Shown here: positions 1 through 5,295 of the stretch, piece by piece
Layout: every line of letters starts with the position of its first letter
Position numbering within the stretch: the first letter of the stretch is position 1
From: Bacteroidota bacterium
GTDB lineage: Bacteria; Bacteroidota; Ignavibacteria; Ignavibacteriales; Ignavibacteriaceae
Length of the DNA stretch: 5,295 nt
Reading direction: 5' to 3'
NCBI GenBank assembly: GCA_021778375.1
Contig: JAJYCM010000199.1
Span: forward strand, 1-5,295
Position numbers and translations under genes: made by a program
The notes under the pieces: model-generated
Database searches by the model: none
What the model was told of the DNA's origin: nothing
What the model saw: only the letters and a program-made list of their open reading frames with translations

Positions 1-489
1 TGTAATCGGAAGCTGAGACATATACTCTTTTGCTAATTCTTCTTCTGCTAATTTGCTCCTCCCGTAAGTTGTTATCGGTTTGCAAATTTTATTTTCATCT
101 ACCGGGTTACCATCCAACGAAGGTCCGGATACTGTTTGGCTGCTAACAACTAAGAATTTTTTTATCATATTTTTAAATTCAACAGCAACTTCTAAAAGAT
201 TCCTTGTAGTTTCGACATTGCCTAAGAAATATCCTTCTGGAGTTTTTGATTTCACAACTCCCGCAACGTGAAAGACATAATCAACGCCGTCAAATGCTTT
301 TCTTAGACCTTCTTTGTCCTTCAATCCGCAATCAAATAATTCTACCGGTTTGCCTTCCAGCCATTTTAAGCTGCTGGTCTTTCTAATAATACATCTAACT
401 TTAAAGCCTTTGTTTAACAGATAATCAACTAAATGACTTCCGACGAAACCTGAAGCGCCTGTAACTAAAGCTGTCAATTTGTTTTCCAT
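1..489 (-). CDS. NAD(P)-dependent extended SDR (epimerase/dehydratase family), CerR-like, partial
   Basis: The first 163 residues are visible; the C-terminal half lies beyond the left edge of the window. Seen: a Rossmann nucleotide-binding motif TGASGFVG at residues 10-17 (G11, G14, G17), HVAG at 74-77, a catalytic-type Ser117 in the SSQTVSG stretch, and the YxxxK pair Tyr142/Lys146 in YGRSK. These define an active extended SDR. The ATG at 487-489 begins directly before the first beta strand; no strong ribosome binding site precedes it. The family includes sugar epimerases, 3-beta-HSD-like and dihydroflavonol-reductase-like enzymes. The pattern HxAGVxK, SSxxxxGP and TxYGxSKxxAE recalls the bacterial ceramide reductase (CerR) group. 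Its divergent neighbour is an SPT-like enzyme with a GNAT acyltransferase beyond it, so reduction of 3-oxo-(dihydro)ceramide or 3-ketosphinganine is a reasonable inference. A nucleotide-sugar or other lipid reductase remains possible. The SDR assignment is secure; the substrate is not. Confidence 0.85.
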   Translation of the reverse strand, partial: MENKLTALVTGASGFVGSHLVDYLLNKGFKVRCIIRKTSSLKWLEGKPVELFDCGLKDKEGLRKAFDGVDYVFHVAGVVKSKTPEGYFLGNVETTRNLLEVAVEFKNMIKKFLVVSSQTVSGPSLDGNPVDENKICKPITTYGRSKLAEEELAKEYMSQLPIT

Positions 490-596
490 ATAATACTTTA
501 TTTGATTTTAAGGGTATTTAATTTTACATTTTACCGCTAAATTTAAGAAAATTATTCTTTATTTTTACTAAAAATAGAAAAGTATTTTAATCTTTC

Positions 597-605
597 AAGG
601 AGGAG
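597..605 (+). promoter_or_regulatory. Shine-Dalgarno site fixing a TTG start
   Basis: AAGGAGGAG is a near-perfect anti-16S match. It ends 2 nt before the TTG at 608 (4 nt from the AAGGAGG core). The frame upstream is closed by TAG at 575-577 with no ATG or GTG in between, and the next in-frame ATG would remove about 45 conserved residues, so the TTG is the best start. The spacing is shorter than usual. Confidence 0.75.
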
Positions 606-607
606 TA

Positions 608-1798
608 TTGGATTTATTTAGAAAGTGTTATGATTTTACGCGGGCAGATGAAATAAAAGCATTAGGGTTATACCCATATTTCAGACCAATCGAAGCAAAT
701 GAGGGTCCTGTTGTACAGATTGAAGGCAGAAAAGTAATAATGGCAGGCTCTAATAATTATTTAGGGCTTACTTCTCACCCAAAAGTAAAAGAAGCAGCAA
801 TAAAAGCTGTGGAAAAATATGGAACCGGTTGTTCCGGTTCGCGCTATCTTACCGGAACCCTTGATCTTCACATAGAATTAGAAGAAAAATTAGCAAAGTT
901 TTTTAAGAGTGAGGCTGTATTGCTTTTTAGCACAGGCTATCAAACTGCGCAGGGAATTATCCCTACGTTAGTTCAAAGAGGCGATTATGTTATCTCTGAT
1001 AAGGATAACCATGCTTGCATTATAGCCGGTAATTTGATGGCAAAGGGTGCAACTGCGGAATTTGTCCGTTACAAACATAACGATATGGAAGACCTCGAAA
1101 GAGTTATTAAAAAACTTCCTGCAGATGCCGGAAAATTGGTTGTAAGCGATGGAGTTTTTAGCACCGGAGGAGAAATAGTTGATTTACCTCATCTTAATTC
1201 AATTGCAACAAAATATGGCGCAAGAATTTTGATAGACGATGCACATGCTGTAGGTGTTATTGGTAAAGGCGGGCGAGGCACCGCAAGCGAATACAATCTT
1301 GAAACTGAAATTGATATGACGATGGGAACATTTAGTAAGACTTTTGCATCCTTGGGCGGATTTGTAACCGGAGAAGCAAAAGTAATCAATTATATCAAGC
1401 ATCATTCTCCCGCATTAATCTTTAGCGCATCTCCTACTCCCTCTTCAGTTGCAGCAGCGCTTACCGCTTTGGAAATACTTGAGGCGGAACCAGAAAGGGT
1501 TGTAAAGTTAATCCGCAATGCAAATAAAATGAGAATAGGATTAAAAGAAGCTGGTTTTACAGTGTTAGAAGGAAGAACAGCGATAGTTCCGGTTATCGTA
1601 GGTAACGATGACATAGCATTTAAGATGTGGAAAATGTTATACGATGCCGGGGTTTTTGTCAACGTGTTCATTTCGCCAGGAGTTCCACAGGGAAGGCAGA
1701 TGATGCGCACTAGTTATATGGCAACTCACGAGGATTCTCATCTGGATGCAATTTTAGAAATTTTCACGGACACCGGTAAAAAGCTCGGGTTAATTTGA
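608..1798 (+). CDS. spt: PLP-dependent alpha-oxoamine synthase, probable serine palmitoyltransferase
   Basis: This 396-residue protein has the usual length for the alpha-oxoamine synthase family (SPT, BioF, KBL, HemA), cytoplasmic fold-type I PLP enzymes that condense an amino acid with an acyl thioester and lose CO2. Seen: SNNYLGL near residue 50; His135 in DNHAC, placed to stack on the PLP ring; Asp210 and His213 in DDAHAVG; the Schiff-base Lys244 in GTFSK; and Arg367 in MRTSY, a candidate carboxylate-binding residue. The 34-residue spacing from Asp210 to Lys244 matches Sphingomonas SPT (Asp231/Lys265). The CSGSRYLTGTLDLH segment resembles SPT/BioF rather than KBL, which has SVRFICGT there, and the N-terminal LGLYPYFRPIE resembles LYPYFR-type SPTs of Bacteroidota. 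The gene starts with TTG after a strong Shine-Dalgarno site and ends just before an intrinsic terminator. The SDR and GNAT neighbours favour sphingolipid synthesis over biotin or threonine metabolism; no bio genes are visible. Acyl chain and amino-acid specificity cannot be read here. Confidence 0.85.
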   Translation: MDLFRKCYDFTRADEIKALGLYPYFRPIEANEGPVVQIEGRKVIMAGSNNYLGLTSHPKVKEAAIKAVEKYGTGCSGSRYLTGTLDLHIELEEKLAKFFKSEAVLLFSTGYQTAQGIIPTLVQRGDYVISDKDNHACIIAGNLMAKGATAEFVRYKHNDMEDLERVIKKLPADAGKLVVSDGVFSTGGEIVDLPHLNSIATKYGARILIDDAHAVGVIGKGGRGTASEYNLETEIDMTMGTFSKTFASLGGFVTGEAKVINYIKHHSPALIFSASPTPSSVAAALTALEILEAEPERVVKLIRNANKMRIGLKEAGFTVLEGRTAIVPVIVGNDDIAFKMWKMLYDAGVFVNVFISPGVPQGRQMMRTSYMATHEDSHLDAILEIFTDTGKKLGLI

Positions 1799-1818
1799 TG
1801 TTAAGCATTGGTTAACAA

Positions 1819-1856
1819 AAAAAGCATATCTATCTTGGGTATGCTTTTTCTTTTTT
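1819..1856 (+). terminator. Rho-independent terminator after the SPT-like gene
   Basis: The arm 1819-1830 (AAAAAGCATATC) pairs with 1838-1849 (GGTATGCTTTTT) over 12 bp with one G-T wobble, around a 7-nt loop. A T-rich run follows to 1856. It begins 20 nt after the SPT stop and ends 23 nt before the next start codon, so it separates two genes on the same strand. A-tracts on the left arm mean it could work weakly in the reverse direction too. Confidence 0.8.
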
Positions 1857-1865
1857 AAAATATAT

Positions 1866-1870
1866 AAGGG
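1866..1870 (+). promoter_or_regulatory. Ribosome binding site of the GNAT gene
   Basis: AAGGG lies 9 nt before the ATG at 1880. It follows the terminator T-run so closely that no convincing -35/-10 pair fits between terminator and start. TAAAAT at 1856-1861 resembles a -10 box, but its best -35 partner (TTGGGT at 1835-1840) is only 15 bp away, inside the hairpin. Confidence 0.6.
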
Positions 1871-1879
1871 TCAATTAAA

Positions 1880-3001
1880 ATGAGTTCAATAAATATTTCA
1901 GTTGTGAAAACACAGCAAGACTTAATGCGCTTTATAAAATTTCAATGGAGAATATATAAAGGTGATGTTAATTGGGTACCGCCTTTAATTATGGATAGAA
2001 AGAAAATTTTAAGTAAGGAAAAAAATCCCTTCTTCAAACATGCCGAGGCGGAATATTTTCTTGCTGAAAGAAACGGTGAATTGGTAGGTAGAATCGCAGC
2101 TATTAAAAATGATTTGCACAATAAATATCATAATGATAAGGTTGGATTCTTTGGTTTCTTTGAATGTATCAACGATCAGGAGGTTGCAAATAAATTATTT
2201 GACACTGCCAAAGAATGGTTAAAAAGCAAGGGGCTTGATTCAATGCGAGGGCCTGCTAATCCTTCTAGTAATGACGAATATGCAATGCTGTTAGAGGGCT
2301 TTGATGATCCGCCAAGAATACTAATGACTTACAATCCGAAATATTATTTGGACCTTTGCGACAATTATGGCCTTGTCAAAGCGAAAGATTTATATGCGTA
2401 CAAACTTGAAAACAAAAAAGTAGTTGGTTCGGATAAAATTAAGCGTGTGGCAGAGATTGCTCAAAAAAGATCCGGAATAAAAATTTCTCAACTTAATATG
2501 AAAGATTTTAAGAACGAAGTTGAGAAAGTAAAAATTGTATATAATAAAGCCTGGGCGCCAAACTGGGGTTTTGTACCAATGACCGATGACGAGCTTGATG
2601 CAATGGCAAAGGACTTAAAACCCCTTGTTGAGCCTTCTCTTGTATTGTTCGGAGAAATTGACGATAAATTAGTAGGATTCGCGTTAGTGCTTCCTGACTA
2701 CAATTATATATTCAAGCAGATTAATGGAAAGCTTTTCCCCTTTGGAATTATCAAACTATTTACCGAAAAGAAAAAAATCAAGTGGAGCAGAGTTATTACT
2801 CTTGGGTTGATTCCCGAATATCAAAAGAAGGGACTGGATGCCGTATTTTATTGGGAAATAGTAAACCGGGCACATAACATCGGAATTGATTTAGGCGAAG
2901 CAAGCTGGATACTTGAAGATAACGAAATGATGACTCGAGGGGCAAAGGCAATGAACGGGGATCTTTATAAGAAGTACCGGATTTACGAAAAAAAGATATA
3001 A
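1880..3001 (+). CDS. YghO-type GNAT N-acyltransferase, candidate bacterial ceramide synthase (bCerS-like)
   Basis: This 373-residue soluble protein has no signal peptide or membrane helix. The N-terminal part carries the hallmarks of the YghO-like acyl-CoA N-acyltransferase group: WVPPL at 32-36, NPFFKHAE at 49-56, VGRIAA at 69-74, GFFGFFE at 89-95, and RGPANPSSND at 123-132. The C-terminal part contains a second GNAT-like unit, with LVGFALV followed by LGLIPEYQKKGLDA at 308-321, which occupies the place of the acyl-CoA-binding loop (motif A) and its following helix. The layout suggests two GNAT folds in tandem, as in Fem/NMT-like enzymes. From family knowledge, GNAT proteins transfer acyl groups from CoA (or ACP) to amines, and the Caulobacter ceramide synthase has been assigned to an N-acyltransferase of this general type. 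Next to an SPT-like gene, N-acylation of 3-ketosphinganine or sphinganine is the simplest role. It has its own ribosome binding site but sits behind a terminator. The family call is firm; the substrate is inferred. Confidence 0.75.
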   Translation: MSSINISVVKTQQDLMRFIKFQWRIYKGDVNWVPPLIMDRKKILSKEKNPFFKHAEAEYFLAERNGELVGRIAAIKNDLHNKYHNDKVGFFGFFECINDQEVANKLFDTAKEWLKSKGLDSMRGPANPSSNDEYAMLLEGFDDPPRILMTYNPKYYLDLCDNYGLVKAKDLYAYKLENKKVVGSDKIKRVAEIAQKRSGIKISQLNMKDFKNEVEKVKIVYNKAWAPNWGFVPMTDDELDAMAKDLKPLVEPSLVLFGEIDDKLVGFALVLPDYNYIFKQINGKLFPFGIIKLFTEKKKIKWSRVITLGLIPEYQKKGLDAVFYWEIVNRAHNIGIDLGEASWILEDNEMMTRGAKAMNGDLYKKYRIYEKKI

Positions 3002-3007
3002 TCTTTT

Positions 3008-3035
3008 AAAAAAAGCCTCGAATGAGGCTTTTTTT
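3008..3035. terminator. Bidirectional intrinsic terminator between convergent genes
   Basis: The arm A7-GCCTC (3008-3019) pairs perfectly with GAGGC-T7 (3024-3035) around a GAAT loop (3020-3023), giving a 12-bp stem. The A and T tracts make it a terminator on either strand. It lies 6 nt after the GNAT stop and 72 nt beyond the stop of the minus-strand DUF4835 gene, and so serves both. The remaining bases 3036-3107 show nothing further. Confidence 0.88.
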
Positions 3036-3107
3036 ATGATTAGAATTTAACAAAAAATTTTAATATAAGCACTGAAGAATAATGCGTGAAAAGCCATAAT
3101 TAGAGAA

Positions 3108-3992
3108 TTAAGGCGCTAGATTAAGCGCTGCATCATATTTTGCCGTATGAGACGGATCTATGCGTTTTAGGATTGTATAGATATTACTGTCCGGGTAACC
3201 TTTAAGATAATCAACAATCTCACCACTGCGGGCGTCAAAAAAAGTTTTAATAAGGATGCTAAGAAAATCAATATTATTCCGCATAGAGTATATCGTGTTA
3301 ATCAGATAAACAATTTTTTGCTGTCCTACCTTAGGATTGATAGGAAAGATATCGATGCCATAATAGTATTGATAGAATGCCTGCCGGAAGGGTCTGTATT
3401 TGTCATTTAACAGATCATCCACTAAAGCTTGTCTGCTATAGGAGCCACTGGTTCTTACCCAACCCTTAGTTGAAGAGGATGTTGTAGCAAGGTTAACAAT
3501 ATTAATAGCTTTATTAAAAAATGGCGTACCCCCGAATTCATAGTCTGACTCAATATCAAAGCCGATTATCATATATGCATAATAATCAAGAAAGCTTGTT
3601 AGAGGATTGAAAGAATTCTGACTTAAGAATAAACCTTGACCTTTTTGGTAACTAAAAACCCACATCGGGTCGTTTATGCTTAACATCAAAGTGTTTTTCT
3701 CTGACCTGTATACCGGGCGCTGGCTTGATACAATTACTTGAGCGGAATAATTGAAATCTGTCGTACCTGTCAGAAATAAAATAGTAAGGGAACAATTTAT
3801 TTTTTCACCCTGCCAATCTTGGGAGGTAAACCGGGTTTTATTTAAGTAATCAGATATTGTATTTCCGAAATCAGACAGCAAATCACGGCTTGCATTGGTA
3901 AGGTTATCCATGTTAACAGTTACTTTACAATTTAGTTCTTGCGAGTAAGAAACCGCCGTTAAAATTAAAAAGATGACAATTATTTTTTTCAT
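3108..3992 (-). CDS. porD: DUF4835 family secreted protein, PorD-like (type IX secretion associated)
   Basis: This 294-residue protein begins with a Sec-type signal peptide (MKK, hydrophobic core to about residue 14, likely cleavage near SYS-QELNC at 17-18). The mature N-terminus QELNCKVTVN, the RPVYRS motif at 92-97, the LTSFLDYYAYMIIGFD stretch at 131-146, FGG at 153-155, KGW at 176-178, and YQYYYGID at 207-214 form the recognisable pattern of the DUF4835 family. That family is widespread in Bacteroidota and named PorD in some automated annotations for its link with T9SS. The exact molecular role is unsettled; a periplasmic or outer-membrane-associated location is expected from the signal peptide. 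There is no lipobox and no T9SS C-terminal sorting domain, so it would be part of the envelope machinery rather than cargo. Only a weak AAGAG-like site precedes the ATG. The gene is divergent from a PorV/PorQ-like barrel gene, which supports the T9SS context. The family call is strong; the name is by analogy. Confidence 0.8.
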   Translation of the reverse strand: MKKIIVIFLILTAVSYSQELNCKVTVNMDNLTNASRDLLSDFGNTISDYLNKTRFTSQDWQGEKINCSLTILFLTGTTDFNYSAQVIVSSQRPVYRSEKNTLMLSINDPMWVFSYQKGQGLFLSQNSFNPLTSFLDYYAYMIIGFDIESDYEFGGTPFFNKAINIVNLATTSSSTKGWVRTSGSYSRQALVDDLLNDKYRPFRQAFYQYYYGIDIFPINPKVGQQKIVYLINTIYSMRNNIDFLSILIKTFFDARSGEIVDYLKGYPDSNIYTILKRIDPSHTAKYDAALNLAP

Positions 3993-4019
3993 TATATTCT
4001 CTTAATGCCAAAATTAATA

Positions 4020-4048
4020 TTGATTTAATATATGAATTTAGGTATAAT
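4020..4048 (+). promoter_or_regulatory. Candidate sigma70-like promoter for the barrel gene
   Basis: TTGATT (4020-4025), a 17-bp spacer and a perfect TATAAT (4043-4048) predict a start site near 4055 and a leader of about 23 nt to the TTG at 4078. The same bases TATAATTT also partly match the Bacteroidota -7 element (TAnnTTTG). The region is AT-rich, so chance matches are possible. Confidence 0.55.
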
Positions 4049-4055
4049 TTAACAA
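4027..4055 (-). promoter_or_regulatory. Candidate opposing promoter for the DUF4835 gene
   Basis: On the minus strand, TTGTTA (4055 down to 4050), a 17-bp spacer and TATATT (4032 down to 4027) predict a start near 4020 and a leader of about 28 nt. It overlaps the plus-strand promoter almost entirely. The -35 matches 4 of 6 and the -10 matches 5 of 6 consensus bases. Confidence 0.4.
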
Positions 4056-4077
4056 CAAATTTTGGGGTACCTGGAAA

Positions 4078-4911
4078 TTGCGTAGTATATTAATAATTTC
4101 AATAACGTTTTTATTCAATTGCATTTACTTCCCTCAAATAAATCCGGGGGCAAAACAAGTTTCTCTTTCAAATTCAGACGCTGCAACAAACGGCGATGTA
4201 TTTGCTTTGTTTAATAATCCGGCAGGCCTATCACAATGTATGCAGCGTGAAGCAGGAGTTTATTACTCCCCTGCCCCATTCGGGTTATTCGAAATGGCAA
4301 ACGGTTTTGTTGCTTATAACGAGCCTCTTTCCATTGGATCAATTGCTGTGGGAGGTATGACTTACGGCTTTGAACTCTACAGGGAAAACAATTTTTCCAT
4401 CGGTTATTCTTACAACTATCAAAATAAATTCTTCATCGGTACAGCAATAAATCTTCAAACCGTGTCAATAAAAAACTATGGCTCCGCTTCAGCTTTTTAT
4501 TTAAATATTGGGGGAATTGCTTACCTAAATAATATTTTACGCTGGGGATTTTTTCTCCAGAATGTTAATCGCGCTTCATTTACAAGTGAACAGAATCAAA
4601 TACCTGTAATATTTAATACCGGCTTTAGTTTTGACGTTACTAATAAATTGACATTTCATATGGCGATGGAGAAAGATTTAATCCAAAATGCCTCAATCCT
4701 ATTCGGAGTTGAATACAATTTGATAAAATATTTTTCAGTCCGTACAGGCTTTTCAAATGAACCTTCTAAATTTTCAGCCGGGATTGGCGTGAATTATTCT
4801 CTCGTCAGATTTGATTATGCAGTCTTTACTCATCAAGAATTGGGGATGACCCATCAGATCGGTTTAATTTTAAGCTTTGATAAAAATAATCAAAATTCAA
4901 CAAACGACTAA
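4078..4911 (+). CDS. PorV/PorQ-like outer-membrane beta-barrel protein
   Basis: This 277-residue protein has an N-terminal hydrophobic signal peptide (residues 3 to about 18), then a mature region opening with SLSNSDAATNGDVFALFNNPAGLSQ-type sequence. The D-x-F plus NPAGL combination (NPAGL at 47-51) is the signature of the PorV/PorQ family of FadL-related barrels. The rest alternates polar and aromatic/hydrophobic residues in short strands (for example FSIGYSYNY, FSAGIGVNYS). The final strand HQIGLILSF ends in Phe, as in a C-terminal barrel-assembly signal, followed by a polar tail. In T9SS, PorV shuttles cargo and PorQ, with PorZ, anchors the attachment complex; the short length fits PorQ better than PorV (about 390 residues). 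Family members of unknown role also exist in this phylum, so the exact subtype is open. The TTG start is chosen because no ATG or GTG lies between the upstream stop (TAA at 4045) and the signal peptide, and the first internal Met is residue 55. There is no clear Shine-Dalgarno site. Confidence 0.7.
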   Translation: MRSILIISITFLFNCIYFPQINPGAKQVSLSNSDAATNGDVFALFNNPAGLSQCMQREAGVYYSPAPFGLFEMANGFVAYNEPLSIGSIAVGGMTYGFELYRENNFSIGYSYNYQNKFFIGTAINLQTVSIKNYGSASAFYLNIGGIAYLNNILRWGFFLQNVNRASFTSEQNQIPVIFNTGFSFDVTNKLTFHMAMEKDLIQNASILFGVEYNLIKYFSVRTGFSNEPSKFSAGIGVNYSLVRFDYAVFTHQELGMTHQIGLILSFDKNNQNSTND

Positions 4912-4932
4912 TTTTCAAAATATTATTTTTTC

Positions 4933-5295
4933 ATGCGGTTTAGAAAACTTAAAGCAATATTATTAATAATTTTTTCATTTTCCTTTAATATTAATGGACA
5001 AATTGATTCTGCCGATTATAATTTTGAAGACGTTATTGACGACTATGTGAAGGGAACTAGCGAACAGAGTGATCCTACTCCCTCGATTGATTTTTTTGAA
5101 AACTTAATTAACAATCCCATCGACCTTAATACAGCCGGAATTTCCGACCTTCAATCTATTCCTTATATGGACTTGTCGACAGCAGAAACTATTATTAGAC
5201 AACGTGAGATATACGGACTATTTTTTTCAAAAACCGAACTTTACTTTATTAAGGATATTCCTTCCGATTTAATAGATAAAATGTTGCCCTTCATC
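4933..5295 (+). CDS. Secreted helix-hairpin-helix (ComEA-like) domain protein, partial
   Basis: The first 121 residues are visible; the frame is open to the window end. Seen: a signal peptide (MRFRKLK, hydrophobic core at 8-20, probable cleavage before Gln23 in NINGQID), an acidic Ser/Thr-rich linker (about 24-60), then a ComEA-like helix-hairpin-helix unit from about 61 to 121. In that unit, PIDLNTAGISDLQSIPYMD (62-80) matches the 'LNtA...eL..lp' opening and ETIIRQREIYGLFFSKTEL (85-103) matches 'a..Ii.yRe..G.F.s..eL', ending KDIPSDLIDKMLPFI. In ComEA such domains bind DNA, but Bacteroidota and Ignavibacteriota encode much longer secreted HHH proteins, often with a beta-rich C-terminal part, whose function is not established. 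The start is 21 nt after the stop of the barrel gene, with no intervening terminator and no Shine-Dalgarno site, so the two are probably co-transcribed. DNA uptake is only one possibility. Confidence 0.75.
   Translation, partial: MRFRKLKAILLIIFSFSFNINGQIDSADYNFEDVIDDYVKGTSEQSDPTPSIDFFENLINNPIDLNTAGISDLQSIPYMDLSTAETIIRQREIYGLFFSKTELYFIKDIPSDLIDKMLPFI

Noticed and set aside
80..271. 63-residue plus-strand open frame
   Set aside because: It lies wholly inside the antisense of the SDR gene, whose reading frame has clear motifs; no ribosome binding site or recognisable sequence.
490..607. Promoters in the divergent SDR/SPT gap
   Set aside because: Bases are very AT-rich with several loose -10-like hexamers on both strands (for example TATTTT at 583), but none has a well-spaced -35 partner and a sensible leader.
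1189..1710. Three minus-strand open frames of 66-102 residues
   Set aside because: They are shadows inside the conserved SPT-like gene, with compositions typical of antisense translation and no initiation signals.
608..1798. Assignment as 2-amino-3-ketobutyrate CoA ligase (KBL) or BioF
   Set aside because: The CSGSRYLTGT segment differs from the KBL SVRFICGT pattern, and the N-terminus and neighbours fit SPT better; BioF cannot be excluded by sequence alone.
1800..1846. Possible antiterminator: AAGCAT at 1803-1808 repeats the terminator left arm and could also pair with ATGCTT at 1841-1846
   Set aside because: The alternative pairing is only about 6 bp against a 12-bp terminator stem, with no leader peptide or ligand-binding structure visible; chance similarity is likely.
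4078..4140. Lipoprotein signal at Cys15 of the barrel protein
   Set aside because: The preceding residues FLFN do not form a lipobox (no small residue at -1), and the protein is a predicted integral barrel.

Overview
The window looks like chromosomal DNA from an AT-rich, Gram-negative member of the Bacteroidota / Ignavibacteriota-Chlorobiota group. The clues are a DUF4835 (PorD-type) protein and a PorV/PorQ-like outer-membrane barrel, both typical of phyla with type IX secretion (T9SS). A secreted helix-hairpin-helix protein of a kind common there and a Bacteroidota-style serine palmitoyltransferase-like enzyme point the same way. A strong Shine-Dalgarno site and two TTG starts make Ignavibacteriota-like organisms somewhat more likely than classical Bacteroidia, but this is inference; no rRNA or other marker is present.

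Left half (1-3001), candidate sphingolipid/ceramide locus. A partial NAD(P)-dependent extended SDR on the minus strand (1-489) is divergent, across 118 bp, from a PLP-dependent alpha-oxoamine synthase (608-1798) that best fits serine palmitoyltransferase (SPT). The synthase is followed on the same strand by a YghO-type GNAT acyltransferase (1880-3001). These are the three enzyme classes of the bacterial ceramide pathway described in Caulobacter: SPT, ceramide synthase bCerS and ceramide reductase CerR. A plausible division of labour is that SPT condenses serine with an acyl thioester, the GNAT protein N-acylates the product, and the SDR reduces the ketone. A clear intrinsic terminator separates the SPT and GNAT genes, so their co-expression is not simple. 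A second, perfectly symmetrical hairpin (3008-3035) closes the region.

Right half (3108-5295), envelope/T9SS-related genes. A DUF4835/PorD-like secreted protein (minus, 3108-3992) is divergent from a PorV/PorQ-like barrel (plus, 4078-4911). The 85-bp gap between them carries two opposed, almost completely overlapping sigma70-like promoter matches. The barrel gene is followed after 21 bp by the start of a secreted ComEA-like helix-hairpin-helix protein (4933 onward, cut by the window end), probably in the same operon.

No tRNA, rRNA, CRISPR array, insertion sequence or long repeat was seen. There is no gene-free stretch longer than about 120 bases.
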